DNA from: Candidatus Terasakiella magnetica
Lineage (GTDB): Bacteria; Pseudomonadota; Alphaproteobacteria; Rhodospirillales; Terasakiellaceae
DNA: 64,000 nt
Assembly: GCF_900093605.1 (NCBI RefSeq)
Contig: NZ_FLYE01000001.1
Location: 186,001-250,000 of the forward strand
Direction of reading: 5' to 3'
Shown here: positions 16,567 through 25,359 of the stretch, one piece after another
Position numbering within the stretch: the first letter of the stretch is position 1
How the letters are laid out: the number at the start of each line of letters is the position of its first letter
Notes under the pieces: generated by a model
What the model was told of the DNA's origin: nothing
Seen by the model: only the letters and a program-made list of their open reading frames with translations
Databases searched by the model: none
Translations under genes and position numbers: made by a program

Positions 16567-17301
16567 ATGAGAACGTATTTCGGGAAAGCCGTTATTGCCT
16601 TAAGTGCAATGTTATTGGCCCTACCTGCGTTCGCAGAAGAGGGGGGTTACGAGCGTGACCCTGCTGCCGGTTGGGATCATCTATGGACAGAAATCATCAT
16701 AGATATCACCGTAATCGGTGTAATTTTTAGTATCGCAGCGATTTACATGGTGTGGAAATACCGTGCAAAAAGCGAAGATGAGGTTGGTACAGCACCAAAA
16801 TTATCCAAAGCTGCTGCAATTGCATGGGTTTTGATCCCTGCATCTTTGTTCATGGCAGATGATTTCTTCTTATCTGCAAAAGGTTGGACACTTTGGAATG
16901 ACTATCGTCGTATTCCTGATGAAGCCCAAGAAATTCGCGTAACAGCGTATCAATGGTATTGGGAATTTGATTACGGTGATGAGTTGGTTGCTGAAGAACT
17001 TGTTGTGAAAAAAGGACAACCTATTGTTCTTCGTATGACATCTGAAGATGTGTTGCATTCACTTTACATTCCTGAATTCCGTGTGAAAGAGGATGTAATG
17101 CCGGGTCGTGTGACGTATGTCTGGTTCAACCCAAAAGAAACGGGTGAATTCGTCCATACATGTACGGAGTACTGTGGGACGGCACATGCCGAGATGTATA
17201 CAAATGTTCGTGTTGTTGAAGAAGCTGAATACGATCAATTTATTAATCAGCTTAAAGAAGAGGCAAAAGCCGATTCTAAAGCACAGAACCCACAAAGCTA
17301 A
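16567..17301 (+). CDS. ctaC: Cytochrome c oxidase subunit II (CtaC)
   Basis: The protein has a signal peptide (AFA-EE near residue 20), two membrane helices (about 38-62 and 77-98) and a CuA cupredoxin domain. The aromatic YQWYWEF segment passes electrons from CuA to heme a. CuA ligands are a histidine in DVLHSLYIPEF and the cluster CTEYCGTAHAEM. No fused cytochrome c domain is present (244 residues). It follows SCO by 3 bp and precedes subunit I by 18 bp. Confidence 0.97.
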   Translation: MRTYFGKAVIALSAMLLALPAFAEEGGYERDPAAGWDHLWTEIIIDITVIGVIFSIAAIYMVWKYRAKSEDEVGTAPKLSKAAAIAWVLIPASLFMADDFFLSAKGWTLWNDYRRIPDEAQEIRVTAYQWYWEFDYGDELVAEELVVKKGQPIVLRMTSEDVLHSLYIPEFRVKEDVMPGRVTYVWFNPKETGEFVHTCTEYCGTAHAEMYTNVRVVEEAEYDQFINQLKEEAKADSKAQNPQS

Positions 17302-17319
17302 GGGGAGGTTGGAAACAGT

Positions 17320-18963
17320 ATGACTTCACAAGCTTTTAAAGAGTGGTTTTTTACAACAGACCATAAGCGTATCGGGATCATGTATCTCGTTGGGTCCATG
17401 GCAGCATTTGTTGTCGCGGGCCTTATGGCGTTGTTGATCCGTTTGGAACAGTCCAATTTGGGCCCGACCATTACGGATAACCCTAATGAATATAACTCTT
17501 GGCTTTATTTCCATGGTGCTGCCATGGTTCTGGCCTTTTTGATCCCGGGGCTCACAGGGTTCTTTGCGAACTACTTCCTACCACTGATGATCGGTGCGCA
17601 GGATGTGGCCTTCCCGCGGATTAATGCCTTTTCAATCTGGTTGTTCTACGGTGCGATTATTCTTGCACTGTTGAGCTTTGTTATCCCTGATGCACCAGAT
17701 GTCATGTGGACGGGCTATCCGCCTTATTCTGTGACCACAACCACGAACACGGCCTTTTATGTCTTTACCGTTCACTTACTTGGTTTTAGTTCCGTACTTG
17801 GGGCTGTAAACTTCTTGGTGACGGTGATTTACATGCGCGCGCCGGGCATGGGTTGGAACCAGCTGAACATCTTTACTTGGACAACGGTTGCTGCTTTTGT
17901 TTTGCAGTTGATCTTCATTCCGGTATTGGCTTCTGCTGTAACCATGCTTTTGTTTGATAAGTATTTGGGTACGAGCTTCTTTAACCCAGAAGCTGGTGGC
18001 GATGTGTTGCTGTATCAGAACTTGTTCTGGTTCTACTCTCACCCTGCGGTATATGTAATCTTCTTACCGGCTTGTGGTATCTTGTTCGAAATTTTTGCAA
18101 CCATGTGTAAAAACCGTGTCTTTAACTATAAGGCATGTGTGTATGGTGGCATCTGGGGTATCGTTGGTATCTCTGGTTTCGTATGGATCCACCACTTGTA
18201 TGTATCTGGTATGCCAGATTGGTTACGTATCGGTCAGATGGTGACAACGCTGTTGATCTCGGTCCCTGTGGGGCTGATGGTTATGTCCATGTGGGGGACC
18301 CTTTATCGCGCGGCGATTACCTTTAACACGGGGATGCTTTATGCAATTTCCTGTTTGTTCTTGGTGCTTTCAGGCGGTCTAACAGGTATTCCGCTGGCTT
18401 TGACAGCCATTACAGTTCACCTGTCTGAAACGTCCTTTGTTCACGCTCACTTCCACTTTATTATGGCGATGTTCTCTGCATTTGCGATGTTTGCCGGTAT
18501 TTATTACTGGTTCCCGAAAATGTTTGGACGTTACGCTGATGGTAAATGGGCAACAACGGGCTTTATCTTCAACATTATCGGTGTGCACGTGACCTTTATT
18601 CCGTTGTTCATCGTTGGTGTAGAAGGCATGCCACGACGTTACTGGGATTACCAAATGTTCCCGCAGTTTGAACCGTATCACCAAGTCGCAACAGTGGGTG
18701 CCTTTATGGTTGCCACTGGTATGGCGATTACGATCTTAAACTGGGTTCACAGTGCCTTTAAAGGCAAGGTTGCACCGGAAAACCCATGGAAGTCATGTTC
18801 TATGGAATGGACCCATGCGCCAAACTGCCCACAAGCGGGTAACTTCCCGAACCCACCATCTGTTCAGCCAGAATGGACACCTTATGGTTATGATGACCGT
18901 GAGGCCAATATGGCAGCAACAACAGACCCGGGTTATCCGACTGATGCTAAACCGGCAGAATGA
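17320..18963 (+). CDS. ctaD: Cytochrome c oxidase subunit I, A2-type (CtaD)
   Basis: Subunit I carries heme a, heme a3 and CuB and reduces oxygen to water while pumping protons. All metal ligands are visible: the helix 6 His in WFYSHPAVYV, the His-His dyad in WIHHLYVSG and the pair in HAHFHF. The YSHPAV form, without the usual glutamate of HPEVY, places it in the A2 subfamily. It has 12 core helices in 547 residues and a Pro/Trp-rich C-terminal tail. A 41-residue membrane protein gene follows by 2 bp. Confidence 0.97.
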   Translation: MTSQAFKEWFFTTDHKRIGIMYLVGSMAAFVVAGLMALLIRLEQSNLGPTITDNPNEYNSWLYFHGAAMVLAFLIPGLTGFFANYFLPLMIGAQDVAFPRINAFSIWLFYGAIILALLSFVIPDAPDVMWTGYPPYSVTTTTNTAFYVFTVHLLGFSSVLGAVNFLVTVIYMRAPGMGWNQLNIFTWTTVAAFVLQLIFIPVLASAVTMLLFDKYLGTSFFNPEAGGDVLLYQNLFWFYSHPAVYVIFLPACGILFEIFATMCKNRVFNYKACVYGGIWGIVGISGFVWIHHLYVSGMPDWLRIGQMVTTLLISVPVGLMVMSMWGTLYRAAITFNTGMLYAISCLFLVLSGGLTGIPLALTAITVHLSETSFVHAHFHFIMAMFSAFAMFAGIYYWFPKMFGRYADGKWATTGFIFNIIGVHVTFIPLFIVGVEGMPRRYWDYQMFPQFEPYHQVATVGAFMVATGMAITILNWVHSAFKGKVAPENPWKSCSMEWTHAPNCPQAGNFPNPPSVQPEWTPYGYDDREANMAATTDPGYPTDAKPAE

Positions 18964-18965
18964 TT

Positions 18966-19091
18966 ATGAGTGAAGTGATGAATGAAAAACCAAAACTTCC
19001 TTCTAAAGGTAAAATCGGCCTGATATTGGCTGGCGTTGCTTTGACATTCTACGTCGGTGTTTATTTACGGGTCTATTTCTTTGGACCTTAA
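18966..19091 (+). CDS. Small single-helix membrane protein after ctaD
   Basis: A 41-codon reading frame starts 2 bp after the ctaD stop. It encodes a short Lys/Pro-containing N-terminus (MSEVMNEKPKLPSKGK), one hydrophobic helix (about 17-38) and the ending YFFGP. A rho-independent terminator follows 22 bp later, so it is the last gene of the oxidase operon. Small one-helix subunits or assembly factors are common in bacterial heme-copper oxidases; that role is inferred from size and position only. Confidence 0.7.
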   Translation: MSEVMNEKPKLPSKGKIGLILAGVALTFYVGVYLRVYFFGP

Positions 19092-19112
19092 GTAAGTAAG
19101 CAAGCGAAAAGA

Positions 19113-19146
19113 AAAAGCCCTCATGTTATTCATGGGGGCTTTTTTA
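19113..19146 (+). terminator. Rho-independent terminator of the oxidase operon
   Basis: The stem AAAGCCC(T)CATG pairs with CATGGGGGCTTT around a short loop, with a T run following at 19139-19146. Confidence 0.85.
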
Positions 19147-19159
19147 ATGTCTGGCGTTT

Positions 19160-21451
19160 TTACTTAGCATCAATCTTATCGACAAAATCGATGATATGTT
19201 TGCGTGTTGCGCCAATATCTTCAGTGATAATACCGTGACGTGTTGCAGGCACCATAATGACTTCAGGCGTTGTTCCCACCATTTGATCACGGATCAAGCC
19301 TGCACTTTCAGGTTTGACCACTTTTTCTGCATCCCCTTGGATCAGGCGGGTAGGGCAATTGATGCGTTGCAGGTTATTTTCCATTTCATCAACAAGCTGG
19401 CGCAATTCATGAAGGGCGCGCACGGGGATATGTTTGTAATTGATATCAGGGTGCTCAGACTCATTGATAATGTATGGTAAGACACCTTCTTGGGCAGCGA
19501 GCCATTTTGCAAGACGATTTGCATGATGAATAAGAGGGACAAACACAAGGTTTGGGTTTGCAAACTTAAGGGGTGTTGAAACTGCACAGATCCCCGCAAG
19601 TTTGTTAGGCCGTTCTGCGGCAAAGCGCAAAGCCAAGGCACCACCCGTTGAAAAGCCAACAACAACGACTTCTTTACAACGCGAGGAAAGAACTTCATAG
19701 CCAAGTTCAAGCGAGCTCATCCATTCATGCCAGCTACGTTCACGCAAATCACACGGTGAAGTGCCATGCCCTTCAAGGCGTGCGCCATAAACCGAGTAGC
19801 CTTCATCGGCTAATTCTTCGCCAAGGCCCCGCATTTCAGCGGGTGACGCCAAGAAGCCATGAACGAGTAAGACACCAACCTTATGTTCCTTATCGCCATT
19901 GGGGCTGAGGTAGAAAGGGGCTGCGTCTTTCGTCGCGGTTTGTTGGGCATTGATCTCACTGTAATCTTCATGGGTAAATTGCTGGCGTGATTGTTCAAAA
20001 GAATGCAGCTCATCCTCATAAAAATACTGTGCCCATTGTTTACCGGGGATGTTTAAGTGATTATCCATAGCGCGCTCAATGGCACGCTCAACCCCTGTAA
20101 TGGGGGTACATTCATTGGCATAAACGCAAATGGGGTTTTCCATGCGGATATCGTGGAAATCATGCTCATCTTTTAGCTTTGGCAAGAAACTGAGGCTGTT
20201 ATTCTCAATAGCGATTAAATCAGCAGCCTGTGCAGATTTAAAGAATTGTTGGATTTCGGCGCACGATCCGTCGCGCAAATCACGATAAGTTTCAGCATTG
20301 AGTAAAGAGCGATGAAGATAAACACCCTCTTCATGGCTGATATAGCGTGCAGCAAGATAGAGAATATGCAGAAAGGTCGATTGTGTGAGCTCATCTACCC
20401 CATCATCAATGAGCTTGAGGATTAAGGCGGAGGCCAGATGAGAGAGATTAAGTGTCACAAGGGAATACATATCCTGCATGACTTGGTCGCGTAGCTCTTC
20501 GGTCTTGTTTCTTAAACGTTGGGCGGCTATGCGCTCTAAAAAGCTATCGGCCTGACTGCCCATGGCAAATAGGTCGTTAAGACCAGACATACCCTCAATG
20601 GCTTTTTTAAGGATAAGCTGGTCCCACCATGGCCACATTAAGGTACTTTCAATGGCCTTGCCCATGCGAATATCCATATCGGTATGTTTCAGAACAAGGT
20701 TGCCTTCAATAAGAAGCTCTTCAGAAAATTTTCTGGGTAGGTCCCCTGTAAAACGCTCCACACTATCTTTTAGGAAGTTATCACTGATGCGAATGGGATA
20801 AAATGTGATGTTGCTTGGTACAATGCGCGTGGGTTCCTGACAGCGCGCGATAAGGGTTTCAACATTGGCTATGCCCAACTCCTCTGCCCAGAGCTTGAGG
20901 CTGTGCATATCATCATTGTTATGAGCTTCCAGAACGACCCGTTTATAAATATCCAAAACGAGGGCGAGGCGTGAAGCACCACTGTGATGTTTGCGCCTTT
21001 CTTCAGAGGTGGGGGAAAAGACGGAAAAATCGCCTGAGGAAGACATGGTACGCCGATCTTTAATCATACCGCCTTCTGGAAAGATAATGATCTTTTTACC
21101 GCATAAAATATCGCGTGCCAGAAAGCTTAAAAGATTGGGCATATCGTTGGGCACAGCCCCAACCGCATGGAGATAATTTGTGAAACGATCGTCACCTTGA
21201 AAGAATTCACTGGCCGCAACAGAGCGGCAATAGGCTTTTTGCTCTTGATAAATCAGGTATTGAGGAATAAACGTTTCGAAACGGGCAAAGTGATTGAAGA
21301 GAAAAATATGCCCTTGTTGGACTTGATTGTTATCCGCGTGTAGTTTGATGTTCACGCCTAACAGACGTTTCACCGTTGAAAAGGCGCGCACAGACCACGC
21401 ATATGTTTTTCGATTTATCTTTGGCGGGCTGTAATGGTTCATACGGCGCAT
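19160..21451 (-). CDS. Fusion of a PlsC-like acyltransferase with an alpha/beta hydrolase
   Basis: Residues 1-300 resemble PlsC-type glycerolipid acyltransferases: FNHFARFETF holds a His and an acidic residue in an HX4E form of the usual HX4D (H54, E59), and FPEGGMIKDR matches the conserved FPEG block. Residues 300-500 are helical and unassigned. Residues about 520-763 form an alpha/beta hydrolase of the monoacylglycerol lipase type: LVHGFLASPAEM (oxyanion region), GFSTGG (nucleophile Ser), GDAEKVV (Asp region) and ATRHGI (His). Both lipid-building and lipid-cleaving activities in one chain suggest acyl exchange or lipid remodelling, but no substrate can be read from the sequence. It is divergent from mnmC with a 75-bp gap. 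Confidence 0.85.
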   Translation of the reverse strand: MRRMNHYSPPKINRKTYAWSVRAFSTVKRLLGVNIKLHADNNQVQQGHIFLFNHFARFETFIPQYLIYQEQKAYCRSVAASEFFQGDDRFTNYLHAVGAVPNDMPNLLSFLARDILCGKKIIIFPEGGMIKDRRTMSSSGDFSVFSPTSEERRKHHSGASRLALVLDIYKRVVLEAHNNDDMHSLKLWAEELGIANVETLIARCQEPTRIVPSNITFYPIRISDNFLKDSVERFTGDLPRKFSEELLIEGNLVLKHTDMDIRMGKAIESTLMWPWWDQLILKKAIEGMSGLNDLFAMGSQADSFLERIAAQRLRNKTEELRDQVMQDMYSLVTLNLSHLASALILKLIDDGVDELTQSTFLHILYLAARYISHEEGVYLHRSLLNAETYRDLRDGSCAEIQQFFKSAQAADLIAIENNSLSFLPKLKDEHDFHDIRMENPICVYANECTPITGVERAIERAMDNHLNIPGKQWAQYFYEDELHSFEQSRQQFTHEDYSEINAQQTATKDAAPFYLSPNGDKEHKVGVLLVHGFLASPAEMRGLGEELADEGYSVYGARLEGHGTSPCDLRERSWHEWMSSLELGYEVLSSRCKEVVVVGFSTGGALALRFAAERPNKLAGICAVSTPLKFANPNLVFVPLIHHANRLAKWLAAQEGVLPYIINESEHPDINYKHIPVRALHELRQLVDEMENNLQRINCPTRLIQGDAEKVVKPESAGLIRDQMVGTTPEVIMVPATRHGIITEDIGATRKHIIDFVDKIDAK

Positions 21452-21526
21452 CCCCTAAGATCGTTCCCCTATCATAGGATATGGGGGTTGAGATGTGAAA
21501 AGCAACATATTTTGAGTGAGATAGCC

Positions 21527-23455
21527 ATGAGTGAACTTGCTTCACCCCAGCTCAGCTGGAAAGAAAATAAAACACCTGTATCTGATCGTTTTGACGATGT
21601 GTATTTCAGCGCAGATGATGGCATTGCGGAATCACTTTATGTGTTCATACATGGGTGCGGTATGCCAGAAGCATTTGAGGGTAAAAATGCTTTTACGGTC
21701 GGTGAAACGGGCTTTGGCACCGGGCTTAATTTCTTGCTCACGTGGAAGGAATGGAGGGAGGCAAAAACGGATTGCCAGCTTCATTATATCTCGGTCGAAG
21801 CTTTTCCTTTAAGCAAAGAAGAACTCGCGCAAGCCTATCAAACATTTGAGGGGTTAGATGAATATGGCGAGGAATTTTTAAAGCATTATCCCGTCAATGC
21901 AGCGGGCTTTCACCACATCGTTTTAGATGAGGGAAGGGTGAAATTAACCCTCATGTTTGGGGAAGCCGCAGAGATGTTTGCCCAAGTTGAAGGCGAAGTT
22001 GATGCTTGGTATCTGGATGGTTTTGCCCCTTCTAAAAACCCTGAGATGTGGCGCGCAGAAGTGTTTGAACAATTGGGTCGATTGTCTAAAGAAGGTGCGA
22101 TCATTTCCACCTTCACTGCAGCAGGTTTTGTAAAGCGCGGCCTTCAGGCGGTTGGGTTTGAAATGCGCAAGCGCAACGGTTATGGACGTAAAAGAGAAAG
22201 TTTAATTGGCGCTTTAAAAGTATCAAATAAACAATTGAAAAATAAATGGTATTTTAAACCGTTAAAGTCATTTGTTAAGCAAAAAATAGCCGTAATTGGT
22301 GGTGGGATTGCAGGTGCTTTAACCGCACGCAGATTACTGCAAGATGGTCATGAGGTTGTGATTTTTGAGCGCAATGATCAGGCAGGTCTAGAAGGTTCCG
22401 GCAACCGTATGGGGTTGATTAAACCGCGTGTTTCATTAGATCGCGGGTTTAACATCAAGGCCTATTTAAGTGCTGTTTCATTTTACGATAATCTGGATAT
22501 TGACGTCTGGAAAGGACCGCGCGGCATTTTCGAGCTGGCAAAAGATAGCGCAGATGTGTTGCGCCATAAAATGGTCATGGAAAAGAACATTTTGCCTTCT
22601 TCAGAAATCCGTCATTTATCTAAAGAAGAAGCCTCTGAGATGATGGGAACTGAGATGCAAGGCGGCGGTTTGTGGTTCCCAAATGCTGGTTATGTTGAAC
22701 CGTCAAATCTCTGTCAGGCGCTTACCAGCAAGATGGATATTCGCACCGGGGTGACGATTACCAAGATTTCAAAGCAGGATGATCAATGGCAGCTTTTAAG
22801 CGGTGAGGACATCGTCTTTGAAGGGGACGCCGTTGTGATGGCGACAGCAGGGGAAAATGCTGCCCTAAATGACTATTGCGATCTGGCGATGCGTGCGCGC
22901 CGTGGTCAGGTGAGTTATGTAAAAGCGACCAAGCAAAGTGAAAAGCTGAAATACCCACTTACAGGTGGGGGATACTTGCTGCCCTGTGTTGAGGGGGAAC
23001 ATATCATCGGGGCGACGTTTGAGCATTGGAAAGACTTCTTTGAGAAAAGTTACACTGAGGTTACTGAAGTAAGCCATGAGAAGAACCGGGAGAAGCTGAA
23101 AACCTTCTTCCCTGATATGGAATTTGAATTTATCTGCGGGCGGGCCTCCATGCGGGCCATGACACCGGATCATAACCCTATTGTCGGGCCGATTTATTCT
23201 AAAGACTGGTATGTGAAAGAATATAGCGCCTTTATGCATGGACCACGGGCCAAAAACTTTGCACCAGCTGAATATGTCGAGGGATTGTATGTTATATGTG
23301 GGCTGGGCGCGCGCGGTATGCAGACAGCGCCCTTGCTGGCAGATGTATTATCCTCTTATATTGCGGGGACGCATTGTCCCGTTGAAAATAGATATCGCGA
23401 GATGTTGCACCCAGCGCGCTCTTTAATGCGCGAGATTAAAAAGGCAAAACCATGA
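21527..23455 (+). CDS. mnmC: Bifunctional tRNA wobble-uridine modification enzyme MnmC
   Basis: MnmC completes mnm5s2U34 in tRNAs for Lys, Glu and others: its C-terminal FAD oxidase part removes the carboxymethyl group and its N-terminal methyltransferase adds a methyl. The N-terminal part shows VGETGFGTGLNF (SAM binding) and WYLDGFAPSKNPEMW. The C-terminal part begins with the FAD-binding IAVIGGGIAGALTARRL near residue 258. The ATG at 21527 is the natural start, since the next residues match the family's SPQLSWKENKTPVS; the longer frame is an upstream extension. At 642 residues both halves are complete. Confidence 0.95.
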   Translation: MSELASPQLSWKENKTPVSDRFDDVYFSADDGIAESLYVFIHGCGMPEAFEGKNAFTVGETGFGTGLNFLLTWKEWREAKTDCQLHYISVEAFPLSKEELAQAYQTFEGLDEYGEEFLKHYPVNAAGFHHIVLDEGRVKLTLMFGEAAEMFAQVEGEVDAWYLDGFAPSKNPEMWRAEVFEQLGRLSKEGAIISTFTAAGFVKRGLQAVGFEMRKRNGYGRKRESLIGALKVSNKQLKNKWYFKPLKSFVKQKIAVIGGGIAGALTARRLLQDGHEVVIFERNDQAGLEGSGNRMGLIKPRVSLDRGFNIKAYLSAVSFYDNLDIDVWKGPRGIFELAKDSADVLRHKMVMEKNILPSSEIRHLSKEEASEMMGTEMQGGGLWFPNAGYVEPSNLCQALTSKMDIRTGVTITKISKQDDQWQLLSGEDIVFEGDAVVMATAGENAALNDYCDLAMRARRGQVSYVKATKQSEKLKYPLTGGGYLLPCVEGEHIIGATFEHWKDFFEKSYTEVTEVSHEKNREKLKTFFPDMEFEFICGRASMRAMTPDHNPIVGPIYSKDWYVKEYSAFMHGPRAKNFAPAEYVEGLYVICGLGARGMQTAPLLADVLSSYIAGTHCPVENRYREMLHPARSLMREIKKAKP

Positions 23456-24087
23456 CTTTACGCCCCACTGTTGTTTCACCAGCCTCTATGAAGAACTTGC
23501 GCCCGCGCAAAGACGGGCAAATTCAAAAAAGAATGGTGATTGATTGTAAAAATGATATGCAGTGGCGCGCCATTCATGAACCAGCGGTCAATGGCGTGGT
23601 GATGCGTCGCCGCCCCATTCGCGCCATTGAAACCTTTTTATCAGAAACTCAGGATGAAAACTTTGCGCCATGTGAGTTTACCTGCGCCCAAAGCCGTTTG
23701 CGCAGTGAGCTGAATAAGCATCTGGTTTTAAATAGTGATGAAGAAGAGCTACGCCGCAAGTTTCTGGTCAATGACATTACCAATTGGGTACGTGTCTTAA
23801 TCGCGCAATCAAGATCACGTGATTATCTCTTTCGTCTTTGTACGGAACTACCGACGGACTTTAGCGCAGATAGCGGTGCGCTTAAGATGATCATCACCTA
23901 TAGTGGGCTGGATGTGACCTTTAGGCAGCCCAAAGACAAGGATGAGCGAAGCTTCAGCCCTTATGGGGTCGCCTTGTTTCGTGGGCAAGGCTATGAGGCC
24001 CCTGTGGAATGGCTTGCGCGCAAAACACAGGAGCGTGCCTTTTATTTAACGATTGAGCCCGCTGTAAAACGTTTGAGACGTTTATAA
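23452..24087 (+). CDS. Hypothetical protein, DUF1826-like
   Basis: A 211-residue soluble protein overlapping the end of mnmC by 4 bp. The central segment LKMIITYSGLDVTF and the later FSPYGVALFRGQGY resemble the conserved core of DUF1826 proteins from memory, where a TYxGxGTEW-like stretch precedes a GDVALxKG-like one. The family has no established function, and the match is weak. The N-terminus is basic and the protein has no membrane segment. It converges with hisI. Confidence 0.5.
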   Translation: MTLRPTVVSPASMKNLRPRKDGQIQKRMVIDCKNDMQWRAIHEPAVNGVVMRRRPIRAIETFLSETQDENFAPCEFTCAQSRLRSELNKHLVLNSDEEELRRKFLVNDITNWVRVLIAQSRSRDYLFRLCTELPTDFSADSGALKMIITYSGLDVTFRQPKDKDERSFSPYGVALFRGQGYEAPVEWLARKTQERAFYLTIEPAVKRLRRL

Positions 24088-24092
24088 TCGGC

Positions 24093-24500
24093 TTACTTTT
24101 TGCCGTAAAGCTCATCAGGGGAGACAACAACGTCCTCGACCACTTCGACTTTGCCTTCACGCGCTGCCCATGAAAAACAGCTGCGACGCCCGGTGTGGCA
24201 AGCAACGCCTGTTTGGTTAACGCTAACAAGCACGGTGTCCATATCGCAGTCTGTGCGAAAATCTAGAAGCTCTTGTTGCTGACCGGAGCTTTCGCCCTTG
24301 CGCCAAAGTTTTTGGCGTGAGCGTGAGTAGTAACATACACGACCCGTTTTAAGGGTTTCAGCCACCGCTTCTTTATTCATCCATGCCATCATGAGGATTT
24401 CGCCCGTATCATGCTGTTGGGAAATCGCAGGGATTAGGCCGTCACTATTGTATTTTAGGGCTTCAACGATATCATCAGGTGTGTCAGTCTTTGAACACAT
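24093..24500 (-). CDS. hisI: Phosphoribosyl-AMP cyclohydrolase (HisI)
   Basis: HisI opens the purine ring of PR-AMP in the third step of histidine synthesis. The family signature is clear: MMAWMNKEAV, YYSRSRQKLWRKGESSG, DCDMDT (Mg/Zn-binding Asp residues), and the cysteines in ACHTGRRSCF. The 135-residue size is that of the stand-alone cyclohydrolase without a fused HisE. Its start has AGGTGA upstream. No other his gene lies in the window, so it is isolated here. Confidence 0.97.
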   Translation of the reverse strand: MCSKTDTPDDIVEALKYNSDGLIPAISQQHDTGEILMMAWMNKEAVAETLKTGRVCYYSRSRQKLWRKGESSGQQQELLDFRTDCDMDTVLVSVNQTGVACHTGRRSCFSWAAREGKVEVVEDVVVSPDELYGKK

Positions 24501-24591
24501 AGCATGTCACCTTTTTAAAAGAAGGGTTGGCGAAAGGGTGTTATCTGTTCTAATAGGACAACAACGTGATTGAGACAAGGTAAATTCACAC

Positions 24592-25359
24592 ATGGAACTG
24601 TCATATCAGGATATTGGCGAAGGCCATCCGGTTGTTATTTTACACGGTCTGTTTGGGGCTGCAAAAAACTGGAATTCCATAGCAAAACAAATGGCACGCA
24701 AATACCGTATTTTAACCGTTGATTTGCGCAATCATGGGGCCAGCCCATGGACAGATACCATGTCTTATGTGGAGATGGCTCAAGACCTTGTTGAGTTTTT
24801 AGACCAGCGCGGTCTGGATAAGGCGTCAATCGTAGGCCATTCCATGGGGGGCAAGGTTGCCATGACCATGGCCTTAAAATCGCCTGAACGTGTGGAGCGT
24901 TTAGTGGTTGCAGATATCGCACCTGTTAAATATCCACGTATGGCGTTTAAGTCTTATGTGGAAAAGCTCCAGTCTGTGGATTTAAGCACTGTATCGCGCC
25001 GAAGTGAGGTTGATCCGTTGATTTCAGATGTGATTGAAAGCTCGGCTGTGCGGGCATTCTTACTCGGAAACCTTCAAAGCACAAAAGACGGGCTTCGCTG
25101 GATGGTCAATCTTGAGACGTTGGGCCGTGAAATGGATAGCATCGGCGGCGTGCCTGCCATTCGAATGGATGCGAAGTATGACGGTGAGACCCTGTTTATT
25201 GATGGGGCGAGCTCTGATTATATCCAATCAAGCCATCATCAATTGATCCGTCATCTTTTCCCCAATGTCCAATTCCATAGCATTGCGGATGCTGGTCATT
25301 GGGTTCATGCGGAAAAGCCCCATGATTTTATGGCAGCGCTGAATGATTTTCTGCCATGA
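24592..25359 (+). CDS. Alpha/beta hydrolase (YbfF-like esterase)
   Basis: The 255-residue protein has the complete alpha/beta hydrolase fold pattern: ILHGLFGAAKNW (oxyanion region), VDLRNHGAS, VGHSMGGKVAM (nucleophile Ser) and DAGHWVHAEKP (catalytic His). It is close to acyl-ester hydrolases such as YbfF and related to eukaryotic ABHD11. It overlaps bioF by 4 bp, which suggests co-expression with biotin synthesis, but another, shorter hydrolase lies inside the bio cluster and is a better BioH/BioG candidate. Confidence 0.9.
   Translation: MELSYQDIGEGHPVVILHGLFGAAKNWNSIAKQMARKYRILTVDLRNHGASPWTDTMSYVEMAQDLVEFLDQRGLDKASIVGHSMGGKVAMTMALKSPERVERLVVADIAPVKYPRMAFKSYVEKLQSVDLSTVSRRSEVDPLISDVIESSAVRAFLLGNLQSTKDGLRWMVNLETLGREMDSIGGVPAIRMDAKYDGETLFIDGASSDYIQSSHHQLIRHLFPNVQFHSIADAGHWVHAEKPHDFMAALNDFLP

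Noticed and set aside
21434-21526. N-terminal extension of MnmC
   Set aside because: The 31 extra residues do not match MnmC, whose conserved start is at 21527; the extension overlaps the start region of the divergent gene.
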